From Gammaproteobacteria bacterium UBA7310 (GTDB taxonomy: Bacteria; Pseudomonadota; Gammaproteobacteria; Pseudomonadales; Ketobacteraceae), in contig DKQK01000040.1 in the NCBI GenBank assembly GCA_002471665.1, positions 1 to 64,000 on the forward strand: DNA of 64,000 bases, read 5' to 3'. The notes beneath the pieces were generated by a model that had not been told where the DNA came from, ran no database searches, and saw nothing but the letters and a program-made list of their open reading frames with translations. Of the stretch, positions 62,549 to 64,000 are shown in pieces. Position 1 is the first letter of the stretch. Each line of letters begins with the position of its first letter. The position numbers and the translations under genes are program-made.

Positions 62549-63184
62549 TTAGGTCAGATCCAGGCCGGTGGCCGGAAGCGTGGTTCCCTGATACAACACT
62601 CCATCGGGGGTGAGCTGTATTTGCTTGCTGCAAAACAATTGCACGCAGGCGGGGTAGAGCAGGTGTTCCAACTGCTGTACTTTCCGGGACAGGCTTGCCG
62701 CACAGTCGTCGTGCTCAACCGGCACCTTACATTGACCTATGACAGCGCCGCTGTCCAGTTCACTACTGACAAAATGAACGCTGCAGCCGTGTTCCTGCTC
62801 GCCGGCGTCCAATGCCCGTTGATGGGTGTTCAGACCTTTGAATTTTGGTAACAGGGAAGGGTGAATGTTGAGCAGGCGCCCGGTAAAGTGATCCACGAAG
62901 TGATCGGTGAGGATACGCATAAAACCGGCCAGCACTACCAGCCCCGGTTGGAACTGCTCAATCGCCTGCAGCAGATCGGCGTCGAAGGCCTCCCGGGTGC
63001 CATAGCCGGTGTGGTCCAGCACCAGGGTTTTAATACCGTGTTTGCGGGCACGGGTAAGGCCCTGTGCCTGAGGACGGTTGCTGATCACCGCGGCAATCCG
63101 GCCTTCAATGCGGCCCGCCTCGATGGCATCGATGATCGCCTGCAGATTGGTACCGCTGCCGGAAATCAGTATGACGATATCCAT
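62549..63184 (-). CDS. purN: Phosphoribosylglycinamide formyltransferase
   Basis: PurN transfers a formyl group from 10-formyl-THF to GAR in purine synthesis. The 211-aa sequence has ILISGSGTNLQAI, VLAGFMRIL, the catalytic NIHPSLLPKFKG (Asn, His) and SELDSGAVIGQ (Asp). The start is adjacent to the purM stop, typical of the purMN operon. Confidence 0.95.
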   Translation of the reverse strand: MDIVILISGSGTNLQAIIDAIEAGRIEGRIAAVISNRPQAQGLTRARKHGIKTLVLDHTGYGTREAFDADLLQAIEQFQPGLVVLAGFMRILTDHFVDHFTGRLLNIHPSLLPKFKGLNTHQRALDAGEQEHGCSVHFVSSELDSGAVIGQCKVPVEHDDCAASLSRKVQQLEHLLYPACVQLFCSKQIQLTPDGVLYQGTTLPATGLDLT

Positions 63185-64000
63185 TTACAGACCTTGTAAT
63201 ACCACTTCCGGGGTTTCCTGAGTACTGGCTTCAATGGTGCCGATGAGCCAGGCGGATTCTCCCAGATCTTGCAGTGCCGTTACCGCCGCCTGGGCCTGAT
63301 CGGCTGCAATGGCCAGGATCATGCCGACACCGCAGTTGAAGGTACGGTACATCTCGCGGGGCTCGACGTTGCCTTGCTGCTGCAGCCAGTTGAAAATGGC
63401 GGGCCATTGCCAGCTCCGGGTATCGATCACGGCGTTGGTGGCATTGGGTAATACCCGGGGGACATTTTCTGTAATGCCACCACCGGTAATATGGGCCATG
63501 GCTTTGATTTGGAACTGATCCGCCAGGGCCAGCAGGGATTTCACGTAGATGCGGGTGGGTGCCATCAGGTGCTCGGCCAGGGGTTTGCCTTCCAAGGGGG
63601 CATGAACATCGGTTGCGCTAACTTCGATGATTTTACGAATCAGTGAGTAACCATTGGAGTGGGGGCCGGAAGAGGCCAGCCCAATCAACACATCGCCGGC
63701 ACTGACGGTCGCCCCGGTTATGATCCGGTCTTTCTCCACCACGCCGACGCAGAATCCGGCCAAATCATAGTCATCACCTTCATACATTCCAGGCATTTCA
63801 GCGGTTTCCCCACCCACCAGCGCGCAGCCGGCCTGTTCGCAGCCGCTGCCGATGCCGGTTACCACGTCCGCTGCCACGTCCACATCCAGGTGGCCGGTGG
63901 CATAATAGTCGAGGAAGAACAGGGGTTCGGCACCGGTCACCACCAGGTCGTTGACACACATGGCCACCAGATCAATCCCCACGGTATCGTGCTGTTTCAG
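63185..64000 (-). CDS. purM: Phosphoribosylaminoimidazole synthetase, N-terminus outside the window
   Basis: PurM (AIR synthetase) closes the imidazole ring from FGAM with ATP. The window holds the C-terminal 271 codons or so, including VGIDLVAMCVNDLVV, LVGGETAEMPGMY, GLASSGPHSNGYSL and YRTFNCGVGM. The reading stays open to the edge at 64000, so the real start lies beyond it; the internal GTG at 63982 is not a start. The N-terminal 75-80 residues are missing. Confidence 0.95.
   Translation of the reverse strand: MKQHDTVGIDLVAMCVNDLVVTGAEPLFFLDYYATGHLDVDVAADVVTGIGSGCEQAGCALVGGETAEMPGMYEGDDYDLAGFCVGVVEKDRIITGATVSAGDVLIGLASSGPHSNGYSLIRKIIEVSATDVHAPLEGKPLAEHLMAPTRIYVKSLLALADQFQIKAMAHITGGGITENVPRVLPNATNAVIDTRSWQWPAIFNWLQQQGNVEPREMYRTFNCGVGMILAIAADQAQAAVTALQDLGESAWLIGTIEASTQETPEVVLQGL

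Noticed and set aside
1..64000. tRNA, rRNA, CRISPR, insertion sequence or prophage
   Set aside because: None was recognised on either strand: no cloverleaf-type sequences, regular repeat-spacer arrays, transposase or integrase genes.

Overview
The window reads as chromosomal DNA of a motile, free-living gammaproteobacterium with moderately high GC. Gene order resembles the Pseudomonadales and relatives: rnt, motY, argG and gloA lie together, followed by nth, rnfEGDCBA (rsx), metG, apbC/mrp and dcd. The FusA2-type second EF-G, the solitary flagellin and the many c-di-GMP enzymes fit a marine or hydrocarbon-associated relative of Ketobacter, Alcanivorax, Hahella or Marinobacter. The genus is an inference. 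I see no rRNA or tRNA genes, CRISPR array, insertion sequence or prophage.

Layout. 1-9.3 kb: arfB, a DUF2058 gene, pdxH, a glycerol block (DeoR/GlpR regulator divergent from glpK), a Gln-rich chemoreceptor, and an argD-argF-orphan ABC ATPase operon whose promoter is followed at once by a terminator-like hairpin. 9.5-16.7 kb: a lone hydantoinase-B gene with a molybdopterin oxidoreductase, grxD, a GGDEF/EAL protein and a divergent PilZ-like protein. 16.8-22.5 kb: asnS, an alpha/beta hydrolase, a flagellin, a methyltransferase and an ODP-type metallo-hydrolase. 22.6-26.0 kb: a tightly packed six-gene operon with one normal type IV pilin, a lone GspF/PilC-like protein, a pilin paralogue that has lost its prepilin-peptidase site, and three membrane proteins. 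26.4-34.5 kb: fusA2, a beta-helix surface protein whose C-terminus was altered by a 13-bp tandem duplication, NADAR, a small coiled-coil protein, an SDR-SCP2 protein divergent from an epoxide hydrolase, a broken DCC-family gene, and rnt. 34.7-52.5 kb: motY, argG, a degenerate REC-PAS-GGDEF-EAL protein, gloA, an esterase, Trm112, nth, the Rnf complex, metG, apbC, dcd, and an NfeD/SPFH pair. 52.6-64 kb: a 7TMR-DISM diguanylate cyclase, a four-gene signalling operon (three-receiver hybrid kinase, CheR, receiver-less CheB, REC-PAS-GGDEF-EAL), DUF3108, purN and the window-truncated purM.

How the genes work together. Two themes stand out beside housekeeping genes. One is second-messenger control of surface behaviour: four GGDEF proteins, a possible PilZ effector, CheR/CheB, a chemoreceptor, MotY, flagellin and a pilin operon. 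The other is redox and Fe-S metabolism: Rnf, ApbC, GrxD, Nth, the molybdoenzyme and the ODP protein. The best candidate for an undescribed system is the pilin operon at 22618-26041. The modified chemosensory/c-di-GMP operon at 54686-61839 comes second.
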